Origin: an uncultured Collinsella sp.
Lineage (GTDB): Bacteria; Actinomycetota; Coriobacteriia; Coriobacteriales; Coriobacteriaceae
Direction of reading: 5' to 3'
Length of the DNA: 64,000 nt
NCBI GenBank assembly: GCA_958415665.1
Contig: CATYZK010000001.1
Span: forward strand, 156,603-220,602
A model generated the notes under the pieces. The model made no database searches and was not told the DNA's origin. It was given only the letters and a program-made list of their open reading frames with translations. The position numbers and the translations under genes were made by a program. Below are positions 1-6,953 of the stretch, one piece after another; within the stretch, counting starts at the first letter, position 1; each line of letters opens with the position of its first letter.

Positions 1-894
1 CGCAATGGCGGCACTGAGCGCCTCGCCCGTAATGTCGGCATAGGTGCGCGGCGCAGGCTCGCTCGGATGGCCCGGGCAGAGCTTGCGCCCAGTCGCCATG
101 TCAAACGGACCCACGTGGTGCCAGCGCTCGGGGTCGCTCTGGGCCGGCTCAAAGCCCTTGCCCTTGGCGGTGGAGACGTGCAGCACGATGGGATGATCGA
201 TATTGCGCAGTTCCTGCAGCGCGTCGACCAAGGCCAACACATCGTTACCGGCGTCCAGATAGCGGTAGTCGAGCCCCATCGCGCGGAAAACGTTGCGCTC
301 ACAGGTGCCGTTGCTGGCGCGCAGCTCGGCCAGATTGCGATACAGGCCGCCATGGTTCTCGGCAATGGACTGGTCGTTATCGTTGACGATGATGATCAGG
401 TTGCTGTCGAGCTCGGCGGCATTGTTAAAGCCCTCAAACGCCAGACCGCCCGAAAGCGAACCGTCGCCAATGATGGTGATGACGTTGTACGCATCGCCCG
501 CCAGGTCACGAGCGTGCGCCAAGCCGCAGCCCAGGCTCACCGATGTGGAGGTGTGGCCCATGGCGAACAGGTCGTGTTCGGACTCGTCGGGATTGGCAAA
601 GCCAGAGGCCTCGCCGTAGCGTGCCGGGTCGATATAAGTGTACGCGCGCCCAGTCAGCGCCTTGTGGGCATAGGTCTGGTGTGACACGTCAAAGACAATT
701 TTGTCGGTGGGGGAGTTAAACACGCGATGGAGCGCGACCGTAAGCTCAACGACGCCCAGGTTGGGGGCAACGTGCCCGCCGACGGCGGCGGAGCTTTCGA
801 GGATTGCCTGGCGGATCTCGCCGCAGAGCAGTGGAAGCTCGGCGCGGTCGAGAGCCTTGACGTCCTCGGGCGTAGTCGTTTGCGTAAGCAGCAT
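1..894 (-). CDS. dxs: 1-deoxy-D-xylulose-5-phosphate synthase family TPP enzyme, N-terminal part (runs off left edge)
   Basis: The frame is open from an ATG at 892-894 (minus) to the window edge, giving the first 298 residues. Visible family signatures are GGHVAPNLGVVELTVALH near residues 39-56, SHQTYAHKALTGR near 71-83, SESEHD-like ESEHD with GHTSTSVS near 105-120, and the TPP/Mg motif GDGSLSGG at 143-150 followed by NN at 157-158. Dxs condenses pyruvate and glyceraldehyde-3-phosphate in the cytoplasm at the start of the MEP pathway; ispE lies later in this window. Several positions differ from textbook Dxs (for example GHTSTSVSLGCGLA instead of GHSSTSISAALG), which resembles a divergent Dxs-like lineage of gut anaerobes, so another transketolase-type role is possible. 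The C-terminal domain is not visible. Confidence 0.85.
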   Translation of the reverse strand, partial: MLLTQTTTPEDVKALDRAELPLLCGEIRQAILESSAAVGGHVAPNLGVVELTVALHRVFNSPTDKIVFDVSHQTYAHKALTGRAYTYIDPARYGEASGFANPDESEHDLFAMGHTSTSVSLGCGLAHARDLAGDAYNVITIIGDGSLSGGLAFEGFNNAAELDSNLIIIVNDNDQSIAENHGGLYRNLAELRASNGTCERNVFRAMGLDYRYLDAGNDVLALVDALQELRNIDHPIVLHVSTAKGKGFEPAQSDPERWHHVGPFDMATGRKLCPGHPSEPAPRTYADITGEALSAAIA

Positions 895-1122
895 CGTTGT
901 GGGTTACTCCATGCGAATCGTGCGCCGGCACTCCCTCGGCCGGCACAATTGCACAAGACAGTCTCGCACATTTTGGCGTTTGATATGTGACGGCGGCGCG
1001 GTAATTCGCCAACTGGTGGGGCAAAACGTTTTGTCCGATGCCATACTGGTAGATTCGATGATGATTTTATCCAATGCGTGCAGGCTGCGGCTTGCCGCCG
1101 AGAGCCGCCGGAAGGAGGCCGC

Positions 1123-1680
1123 ATGTCCGATACCGTTCGTGCCGAGAAAATCGCGCGCGAGGTCGACGATGCCGCCCGTCAGCTTGCCCAGGCGGGCCGC
1201 TTGGACCTGATGCATGAGTTTATCCAACATGGCGATGTGACGGTCTATACACATGTGACCTCGGTAGCGCGGGCAAGTCTGTCCTTTGCCGAGCGCCTGG
1301 GCCGCGTCGGTATCTCCGTCGACCGCGCCTCGTTGCTGCGCGGAGCCTTGTTACACGATTACTTTCTCTACGATTGGCACGACCCCGACCCAAGCCATCG
1401 ACTGCACGGATTCCGGCATCCATTTTTTGCTCTGGCGCGTGCCGAGGAAGATTTTGAGCTGACGCCGCGCGAGCGGAATATTATCGTGCGGCATATGTTT
1501 CCGCTGGTGCCGGTGCCGCCGACGTGTCGTGAGGCATGGATTGTGTGCCTGGCGGATAAATGGTGCGCGCTGCGCGAGACGATTGCCGGCCGTCTGCCGC
1601 GCAAAGGCGGCGCGAACGATTTGAACGAGGGCTCGAGCGACAGCTCGAGCAAAGAATCGAACGAAAAGAGGAGTGGGTAG
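1123..1680 (+). CDS. HD-domain phosphohydrolase-like protein
   Basis: A 185-residue protein. The ATG at 1123 is preferred over upstream starts because GGAGG lies about 6 bases upstream. The HD signature is visible as H44 (YTHVTSVAR), H78-D79 (LLHDY) and a later ADKWCA aspartate, the pattern of metal-dependent HD phosphohydrolases; H95 and H99 may also bind metal. The substrate cannot be read from sequence. The C-terminus is a Ser/Glu/Lys-rich tail. It ends 3 bases before the next gene, so the two are probably co-transcribed. It is divergent from the dxs-like gene. Confidence 0.8.
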   Translation: MSDTVRAEKIAREVDDAARQLAQAGRLDLMHEFIQHGDVTVYTHVTSVARASLSFAERLGRVGISVDRASLLRGALLHDYFLYDWHDPDPSHRLHGFRHPFFALARAEEDFELTPRERNIIVRHMFPLVPVPPTCREAWIVCLADKWCALRETIAGRLPRKGGANDLNEGSSDSSSKESNEKRSG

Positions 1681-1683
1681 ACG

Positions 1684-2703
1684 GTGGGAACCGCGATCGG
1701 CATGGCATTTGACGGCGCGACGCTTGCCGCTTGTCCGCTCTCGGCGCTGGTACTCTCGTTTGCCTTCTACGGTTTTTGCGGCTGGGTATGGGAGTCGACA
1801 GTCTGCGCCATGCTCAACCACGGACGATTTGCCAACAGCGGCTTTTTGCTGGGGCCGTGCTGCCCCATCTATGGCGCGGGCGGCATAGCATGCTGGCTTT
1901 TGCTGCGCGGGATTCCGGATGCCTCGAGCCAGTTTGTCGCTGCCGCGCTCGTATGCAGCCTGATCGAATATAGCGTGGGCGTGCTGTTGGAAAAAACGAC
2001 GGGTGCCCGGTTTTGGGATTACTCGCACCTGCCGTTTAACCTGCACGGACGCATCTGTCTGTACTGGGCCTGCGCGTTTGGCTTGGGTGCGTTGTGCATT
2101 TGCCGTTTAGTGGAGCCGGCATTGCTGGGGCTGCTTGGCCATCTGCCGGTGCTGATTGTGCGGCTGTCCGCCTTTATCGTCGCGGTCGCGATGATGGTCG
2201 ATGCGGTGTGCTCGTTGGCCAGCTGGCGCCGCCTGTCCGATCAGCTTGAGCGTGTGCGTGCCGACCTTGCCGACCGCATCAATGAGTCGCTTGCCGACGC
2301 CTCCGACTCTATGCTCGAACGTATTCCCGATTCGGCGATCGACTCGGTGGCGCAGACGCATATCCGCGGTCGCGCCGTTAACGCTTGGCTGGCCGAGCTG
2401 GGCGACGCGGCGCTCGATGCCCTGCGCGAGAAGGCATCAATGCCGACGTTTATCTCGGATGGTGCTCGCGGCCTGGCGCTCGCTGCCCGCCGCGTGGCCG
2501 ATGCCGCGCCGAGCATGCCGCGTCCGTCGCTCACTCGTCTCCGCGCCGGCAAGCGCACGAGCCGTCCGGTGCCGAGTGTGTCGCTCAGCCGTCGTGACCT
2601 GCGCTTCTTTAACGCCTTCCCGCGTCTGCGCATCAATCGCTACGAGGGTGTCATCCGAGCTACCGACCTCCGCGACCGAGCCCGCGAGCTGTTCCGCCGC
2701 TAG
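1684..2703 (+). CDS. CmpB-like putative ABC-transporter type IV membrane protein (PF06541-like)
   Basis: A 339-residue protein with a GTG start (1684) 3 bases after the HD gene; an in-frame ATG at 1702 is an alternative. The N-terminal half has about five hydrophobic segments with the family pattern FYGFCGWVWES near the start, then GFLLGPCCPIYGAGG and a conserved EYSVGVLLEKTTGARFWDYS region. This matches the CmpB-like family, whose biochemical role is not well defined. The C-terminal 170 residues are soluble, charged and Arg-rich with helical character. The tight spacing suggests an operon with the HD protein. Confidence 0.75.
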   Translation: MGTAIGMAFDGATLAACPLSALVLSFAFYGFCGWVWESTVCAMLNHGRFANSGFLLGPCCPIYGAGGIACWLLLRGIPDASSQFVAAALVCSLIEYSVGVLLEKTTGARFWDYSHLPFNLHGRICLYWACAFGLGALCICRLVEPALLGLLGHLPVLIVRLSAFIVAVAMMVDAVCSLASWRRLSDQLERVRADLADRINESLADASDSMLERIPDSAIDSVAQTHIRGRAVNAWLAELGDAALDALREKASMPTFISDGARGLALAARRVADAAPSMPRPSLTRLRAGKRTSRPVPSVSLSRRDLRFFNAFPRLRINRYEGVIRATDLRDRARELFRR

Positions 2704-2901
2704 CCGGGACGGGCGTGTTTGCGGCTTCCTTGCTCGCGTATTTCCCGTTCGTTTCGCACCCGTTGCTGCGTCGTTTCCAAGATTGCGGCACCGTTTCCAT
2801 TCGACAACGCAGCGTTTAACAACGCCGTATCTGGTCTACACCAGTTGCCCCTCGGCCGCATTATGGGCGCCGACAACGTTCATGCGACAAAGGGGGAGCG
2901 A

Positions 2902-4179
2902 ATGTACGATACGGGATCGACAACGTTTATGCTCATCTGCACCATGCTCGTGTTTTTAATGACACCGGGTCTAGCGTTTTTCTATGGCGGCCTGTCCAGG
3001 CGCAAAAATGTCATCAACACCATGCTTATGTGCTTTGGCGCCATTGGCCTGGTTGGTGTGCTGTGGATTGTCGCCGGCTGGTCGCTGGCCTATGGTGGCG
3101 ACGGCGCGAACCCGTTTATTGGAGGCCTTGACCAGCTGCTGTGCCTGCCGGTACTCAACCAGGTGCTGCAGGCGGCCGAGGGCAATGCCGCGGACGGTGC
3201 CGTCTACCCTCAGATCATCAACATCGCCTTCCAGATGGCGTTTGCCATGATCACGGCTGCTATCGTCACGGGCAGCCTTGCCGGTCGCGTTAAGTTTGGT
3301 GCCATGACGGCCTTCCTGGGCATTTGGCTGCTCGTGGTCTATGCGCCGCTCGCCCATATGGTTTGGGGCGGCGATGGCTCCTTTATCGGCGACATTATCG
3401 GCGCGCTCGACTTTGCCGGTGGCGACGTGGTGCACATCTCGTCCGGTCTTACCGGCCTGATCCTCTGCTTAATGCTCGGCCGTCGTCGCGGCTTTGGCAT
3501 GGTGAGCTATCGCCCGCATAACGTGCCGTTTGTGGCGTTGGGCGCCGGCCTGCTTTGGTTTGGCTGGTTTGGCTTTAACGGCGGCAGCGAGTTCAAGGCC
3601 GACGCCGTGGCGGCACTCGCCATCCTCAACACCGTGACGGCCAGCGCGGCGGGTATGGTCTCGTGGCTTGCCGTCGAGCGCGTGCATACCGGCCGCCCCA
3701 CGCTGGTGGGTGCCAGCACCGGTTTGGTTGCGGGCCTCGTGGTAGTCACGCCGGGCGCGGGCTTTGTCGAGCCGTGGGCGGCGCTGGTCATGGGCCTGAT
3801 CGTATCGCCTGTCTGCTATTTGGCCATCAGTCATCTTAAGACCAAGTTCGGATACGACGATGCGCTCGACGCGTTTGGTTGCCACGGTATCGGTGGCATC
3901 TTGGGCGGCGTGCTCACGGGCCTGTTCTGCGTGCCGGAGCTCTCGTGGACCGGTAAGGGTGGCCTGTTCTACACGGGCGACGTGTCGCTGCTCATCTCAC
4001 AGATCCTGGGTATTGTGGTGACGGTCACCATTGTGTTGGTGCTCGACTTGGTGATCGCCGCGGTGGTCAAGGCGCTGTTCCACGGCAGCCTGCGCGTGGA
4101 CGAGGCCGACGAGGCACTGGGCTTGGATGCGAGTCAGCACGGCGAGAGCGCCTACCCTTCCTTCTCCGGACTCGACTGA
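2902..4179 (+). CDS. amt: Ammonium transporter (Amt/Rh family)
   Basis: A 425-residue polytopic protein of about 11 membrane segments. The start at 2902 is supported by GGGGGAG just upstream and by the family N-terminus (YDTGSTTFMLICTMLVFLMTPGLAFFYGG). Amt landmarks are visible: GGLSRRKNVINTML, HISSGLTGL (first pore histidine), FGWFGFNGGSE, and DAFGCHGIGGILGG (second pore histidine and gate region). It conducts ammonium/ammonia into the cell and normally forms trimers gated by a PII protein, and a PII gene follows at 4392. That pairing supports a nitrogen-scavenging operon, although a structured 212-base gap separates the two genes. Confidence 0.93.
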   Translation: MYDTGSTTFMLICTMLVFLMTPGLAFFYGGLSRRKNVINTMLMCFGAIGLVGVLWIVAGWSLAYGGDGANPFIGGLDQLLCLPVLNQVLQAAEGNAADGAVYPQIINIAFQMAFAMITAAIVTGSLAGRVKFGAMTAFLGIWLLVVYAPLAHMVWGGDGSFIGDIIGALDFAGGDVVHISSGLTGLILCLMLGRRRGFGMVSYRPHNVPFVALGAGLLWFGWFGFNGGSEFKADAVAALAILNTVTASAAGMVSWLAVERVHTGRPTLVGASTGLVAGLVVVTPGAGFVEPWAALVMGLIVSPVCYLAISHLKTKFGYDDALDAFGCHGIGGILGGVLTGLFCVPELSWTGKGGLFYTGDVSLLISQILGIVVTVTIVLVLDLVIAAVVKALFHGSLRVDEADEALGLDASQHGESAYPSFSGLD

Positions 4180-4291
4180 CGGCTTCCCCAGGCACCGCAC
4201 CTTGCCGTTCAATCGTCGCTCACGTACCTAAGTACGCTTCGCTCCTCTTTCACGGCAATCTGCGGCACCTGGGAAACCCGTCAAGACCTGT
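4180..4291. repeat. Nested imperfect inverted repeat between amt and glnB
   Basis: Arms near 4180-4208 and 4257-4288 are imperfectly complementary (CCCCAGGCACCGCACCTTGCCGT-type arm against ACGGCAATCTGCGGCACCTGGG). The centre holds a small hairpin, CGTAC-CTAA-GTACG. The architecture, long outer stem plus inner hairpin, recurs at four other intergenic sites in the window. It may act as a partial terminator or processing site between amt and glnB, or be a MITE-like repeat. Confidence 0.6.
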
Positions 4292-4391
4292 TAGTTGCAC
4301 TTTTTTGATTTGCGGGGTTGGTCTGTGGTGCTTGGGAAACCCGCGTATGTGAATGGCAATTCATTTCTTTTATTTAAGAGAGGAACTCATT

Positions 4392-4730
4392 ATGAAGAAG
4401 ATTACGGCGATTGTTCGTGCCGAGAAGCTTGAGGTTCTTAAGGACGCGCTGTTTGCTGCTGATGTTCGCGGTATGACTATTAACCAGGTGCAGGGCTGCG
4501 GTGCGCAGCACGGCTGGAAGGAGTACGTGCGCGGCAACGAGCTGCTCGTCAACACGATCCCCAAGGTGCAGTTCACCCTTATCTGCGCCGATGAGCACGT
4601 TGACGGCATTGTCGACATCATCTGCAATGCCGCACGCACCGGCGCCGTCGGCGACGGCAAGATTTGGGTCGAGCCGGTCGAAGAAGTCATCCGCATTCGT
4701 ACCGGCGAACACGGCCCCGCCGCGGTGTAG
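4392..4730 (+). CDS. glnB: PII-family nitrogen regulatory protein lacking the T-loop Tyr51
   Basis: A 112-residue protein; ATG at 4392 with AGAGAGGAA upstream. PII signatures are clear: MKKITAIVRAEKLEVLKDAL at the N-terminus, the T-loop region GWKEYVRGNELLVN, and the C-terminal RTGAVGDGKIWVEPVEEVIRIRTGE. PII senses 2-oxoglutarate and ATP/ADP and typically blocks the Amt pore, consistent with the amt gene just upstream. Aligned on RG(x)E, the position of the E. coli uridylylated tyrosine (51) is leucine here; a tyrosine remains at 45. Control by uridylylation or adenylylation at Tyr51 is therefore not expected, leaving ligand-driven regulation. Confidence 0.92.
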   Translation: MKKITAIVRAEKLEVLKDALFAADVRGMTINQVQGCGAQHGWKEYVRGNELLVNTIPKVQFTLICADEHVDGIVDIICNAARTGAVGDGKIWVEPVEEVIRIRTGEHGPAAV

Positions 4731-4811
4731 GACAATCTTTCGTCTGATGGGCGTGTCTCTCTTGGGGCGCGTCCACTCTCGTCTACAATATCGTGCAGAC
4801 GAAGGAGAGGC

Positions 4812-5675
4812 ATGTCCATGATCAAGTTGTTTGCGAGTGACCTAGACGGAACGCTGCTTAACGCCCTGCACGAGGCCGACGGAACCATCCGCCGCGCTAT
4901 TCGCGAGTTGACCGAGGCCGGGCTGCACGTGGTTCCCGCGACGGGCCGCTCGACGCTGCCGATCGGTGAGCATGGCTTTACAGGTTTGGCGCTCGATGCC
5001 TGTTGCTCCAACGGATCCATCGTTCGTGACAGCCACGGCGAGGTGCTTAAGACCTGGACCATCGATCCTCAGATTACCGAGGAGCTGCTCAAGGCATTTC
5101 CGGGCATTTGCTTTGATTGTTCTACGCCCGACGGCATGTTTTCGAGCGGTTCGTTTGAGATGCATCAGGCGGGCTTTAAGAAGGACAGCCCCATCAAGCG
5201 CATTGTGATGCGCGGCATGCGCGCCCGCGGCGGTTATCACGAGGAACAGTATTTTGACCAGTCGATCGGCGACATCTTGCGTCACGATGTCTGCAAGATC
5301 AACTGCCGCGTGACCTCGCCCGAGCTGGAGCGCGACCTTAAGGCCTATCTTGCCGAGCGATCGGACCGCGTGGTCAACGCGCCGTTCGATCCGGTGATGT
5401 TCGAGATCACGGACGTGGCGTGCAACAAGGGCGAGAGTGTGGCGTGGCTGGCGGGCTACTACGGTATTGCTGAGGACGAGGTCGCGGTCTACGGCGACGG
5501 CGGAAACGATATCGCCATGCTCAAGCGCTTCCGCCACAGCTATGCGACCAAGAATGGTAGCGATGCGGCTAAGGCTGCTGCGAGCGCGACTATTGGCAGC
5601 TGCATGGCCCACGCCGTTCCCAAGCACATGCTCACCACCATGCGCAAGCAGAATTCCCGCACCGTAATCGAATAA
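4812..5675 (+). CDS. Cof-type HAD-IIB phosphatase
   Basis: A 287-residue protein; ATG at 4812 after AAGGAGAGG (an ATG at 4818 is also possible). HAD motifs are visible: motif I DLDGTLLN (nucleophile Asp in the first 12 residues), motif II Thr/Ser in ATGRS, the lysine in CNKGESVAWL, and motif IV YGDGGNDIAML. The large insert between motifs II and III is the type IIB cap. Such enzymes dephosphorylate sugar phosphates, nucleotides or cofactors; the substrate is not predictable. A perfect palindromic repeat starts 2 bases after its stop codon. Confidence 0.9.
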   Translation: MSMIKLFASDLDGTLLNALHEADGTIRRAIRELTEAGLHVVPATGRSTLPIGEHGFTGLALDACCSNGSIVRDSHGEVLKTWTIDPQITEELLKAFPGICFDCSTPDGMFSSGSFEMHQAGFKKDSPIKRIVMRGMRARGGYHEEQYFDQSIGDILRHDVCKINCRVTSPELERDLKAYLAERSDRVVNAPFDPVMFEITDVACNKGESVAWLAGYYGIAEDEVAVYGDGGNDIAMLKRFRHSYATKNGSDAAKAAASATIGSCMAHAVPKHMLTTMRKQNSRTVIE

Positions 5676-5676
5676 C

Positions 5677-5703
5677 GTGACAAAGGGACTGTCCCTTTGT
5701 CAC
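5677..5703. repeat. REP-like palindrome (GTGACAAAGGGAC arm)
   Basis: A perfect 13-base inverted repeat with a single central base: GTGACAAAGGGAC-T-GTCCCTTTGTCAC. It starts immediately downstream of the Cof-type gene. A near-identical copy lies at 6112-6138. Related palindromes with a GGGGAC core and gene-specific flanking arms occur at several other intergenic sites. Confidence 0.85.
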
Positions 5704-5802
5704 ATAGACGCTGGTCTCTTGAACACGAACATATATTCGCATATTTAACTGCGCTTTGATAGAATTGATACTGTTGGCGGCAGTTCCATGTGCCGGGCGG
5801 CG

Positions 5803-5823
5803 CCCTCCATCTGATGGGAGGTG
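5803..5823 (+). promoter_or_regulatory. Hairpin sequestering the ribosome binding site of the small ORF at 5830
   Basis: CCTCCAT (5804-5810) can pair with AT-G-GGAGG (5814-5821, one bulged G) across a three-base loop, burying the only good Shine-Dalgarno sequence, GGGAGG, 8 bases before the ATG at 5830. This kind of occlusion is typical of type I toxin mRNAs. Weak promoter candidates upstream are TTGAAC-N17-TATTTA (5719-5747) and a TAGAAT -10 at 5760-5765. Confidence 0.45.
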
Positions 5824-5829
5824 ATGCCC

Positions 5830-5955
5830 ATGACCGATTTGATTGATTTCGTGAGACTTCTGACCGCTTTGGTCTCGTTCTTCACAGCGCTTGTCGGCCT
5901 TTCCGAGGCACTCAAGCAGCGCTCGAAGCGTAACAGAAGGGGTCGCCGCCGCTAA
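5830..5955 (+). CDS. Small hydrophobic-basic peptide, candidate type I toxin (41 aa)
   Basis: ATG at 5830 follows GGGAGG with 8-base spacing (an ATG at 5824 is too close). The peptide begins MTDLIDFVRLLTALVSFF, continues through one hydrophobic helix to about residue 29, and ends in a strongly basic tail (KQRSKRNRRGRRR). One short membrane helix plus a charged C-terminus is the general build of holin-like and Fst/TxpA-type toxins, but I do not recognise a specific family. The ribosome site is in a hairpin and a good antisense promoter lies just downstream. It could also be a non-toxic small membrane protein or a chance ORF. Confidence 0.45.
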   Translation: MTDLIDFVRLLTALVSFFTALVGLSEALKQRSKRNRRGRRR

Positions 5956-6023
5956 GGCGTTGACCCCTTAAACCGTATAACGGCGCTGCCCAGCTAGCTA
6001 CAACTTGGGCTGCCGTCGACACC

Positions 6024-6052
6024 ATTCTACCCACGAATGACATTTTGGACAA
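6024..6052 (-). promoter_or_regulatory. Candidate antisense promoter facing the small ORF
   Basis: On the minus strand TTGTCC (6047-6052) and TAGAAT (6024-6029) are separated by exactly 17 bases. A transcript would start near 6017 and run into the 3' part of the small ORF, which ends at 5955. Its first 40 bases contain GGCAGCCCAAG...CTGGGCAGCGCC, an imperfect stem-loop. This would suit an antitoxin RNA. No transcript end can be assigned. Confidence 0.35.
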
Positions 6053-6111
6053 TCGGTAATGCCGCTCCAAAAAATGGGTGCAACCGGGTGCAACCTAGGC
6101 GGACGCCGAAT

Positions 6112-6138
6112 GTGACAAAGGGACAGTCCCTTTGTCGC
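6112..6138. repeat. REP-like palindrome, second copy
   Basis: GTGACAAAGGGAC-A-GTCCCTTTGTCGC. Same arms as the copy at 5677-5703, with a different central base and one change near the right end. The two copies bracket the small ORF and its putative antisense promoter. Confidence 0.8.
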
Positions 6139-6165
6139 ACTCTAAATATTGCCTTTACGTGTTGA

Positions 6166-6180
6166 TGCACACGGTGTGCA
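6166..6180. promoter_or_regulatory. 15-bp palindrome upstream of tetR, candidate operator
   Basis: TGCACACGGTGTGCA is a perfect palindrome about 50 bases upstream of the TTG start of the TetR gene. It abuts AATAAT (6180-6185), a plausible -10, and the half-site TGTGCAAT recurs at about 6195-6202. Autoregulation by the downstream TetR protein is the simplest reading, by inference only. Confidence 0.45.
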
Positions 6181-6231
6181 ATAATACTCGCACTGTGCAA
6201 TAGCGCACGGACTGAGTAACAAGGAGGACGC

Positions 6232-6942
6232 TTGTCCCAGCTCGAGAAATGCGATCGCCGGTCCCTTCGCTCGCAGCGTGCCCTTCGCCAGGCACTTGCC
6301 AGCGAACTTGCCGAAAGCGGCGACCTTTCGCGCGTTAACGTCGCGTCGCTCACCGAGCGTGCCGGCCTTACGCGCCGCACGTTCTATTCGCACTACCGCG
6401 ATATCCCCGACTTTATCAATCAAATCGAGGACGGCTTGCTGGCCGAGATCCGTGAGCGCATTGAGCTCATCACCGCAGCTCAGCTGCCCGATCTCTATCA
6501 CAACATCGATGAGCTCGAGCCGGCGCCCGGTTCGGTTGAGCTGCTGCGTTATCTTGCGGCCAACCGCGACTTAATCGGTGCACTGCTGGGTCCGGGCGGT
6601 GACCAGGCCTTCATTAAAAGGATCATCGACACCGCGCGTGAGGCTGTGGTGCCGCGTGCGCAGACGGGCATTTTGGGCCTGGCGCTGGGCACGTTCTTTG
6701 ACTACTACGTCACTTACGTCGTGAGTGCCGAGGTCGGCATGATTCAGCGCTGGTTTGAGCGTGGGCTCACCGAATCGCCCGAGGCCATGGCACGCATTAT
6801 GACGGTGCTCGCTTTTGTGCGCCCTGGTGATCTGTATGGCCAACCTATCGATATCAACGTGCCGGAATACGGCATGAAGCTATTGAACTTGCAGCTCGAG
6901 GACGCGGCCGACACCGCCGCAACCGTCGAGTCCAACAACTAA
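6232..6942 (+). CDS. TetR-family transcriptional regulator
   Basis: A 236-residue protein with a TTG start at 6232 just after AAGGAGG. The N-terminal DNA-binding domain is visible: RRSLRSQRALRQAL helix 1, then VNVASLTERAGLTRRTFYSHY (helix-turn-helix, about residues 36-56) in the usual TetR register. The remaining 170 residues form the variable effector-binding/dimer domain. It ends 11 bases before the giant activase gene, so both are probably co-transcribed and the regulator likely controls that operon. The effector is unknown; an acyl-CoA or hydroxy acid would fit the neighbour. Confidence 0.88.
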   Translation: MSQLEKCDRRSLRSQRALRQALASELAESGDLSRVNVASLTERAGLTRRTFYSHYRDIPDFINQIEDGLLAEIRERIELITAAQLPDLYHNIDELEPAPGSVELLRYLAANRDLIGALLGPGGDQAFIKRIIDTAREAVVPRAQTGILGLALGTFFDYYVTYVVSAEVGMIQRWFERGLTESPEAMARIMTVLAFVRPGDLYGQPIDINVPEYGMKLLNLQLEDAADTAATVESNN

Positions 6943-6953
6943 GAGGAGAGACA

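Noticed and set aside
5677..6138. CRISPR-like array from the two GTGACAAAGGGAC copies
   Set aside because: Only two copies 435 bases apart with a small ORF between; no regular spacers and no cas genes.
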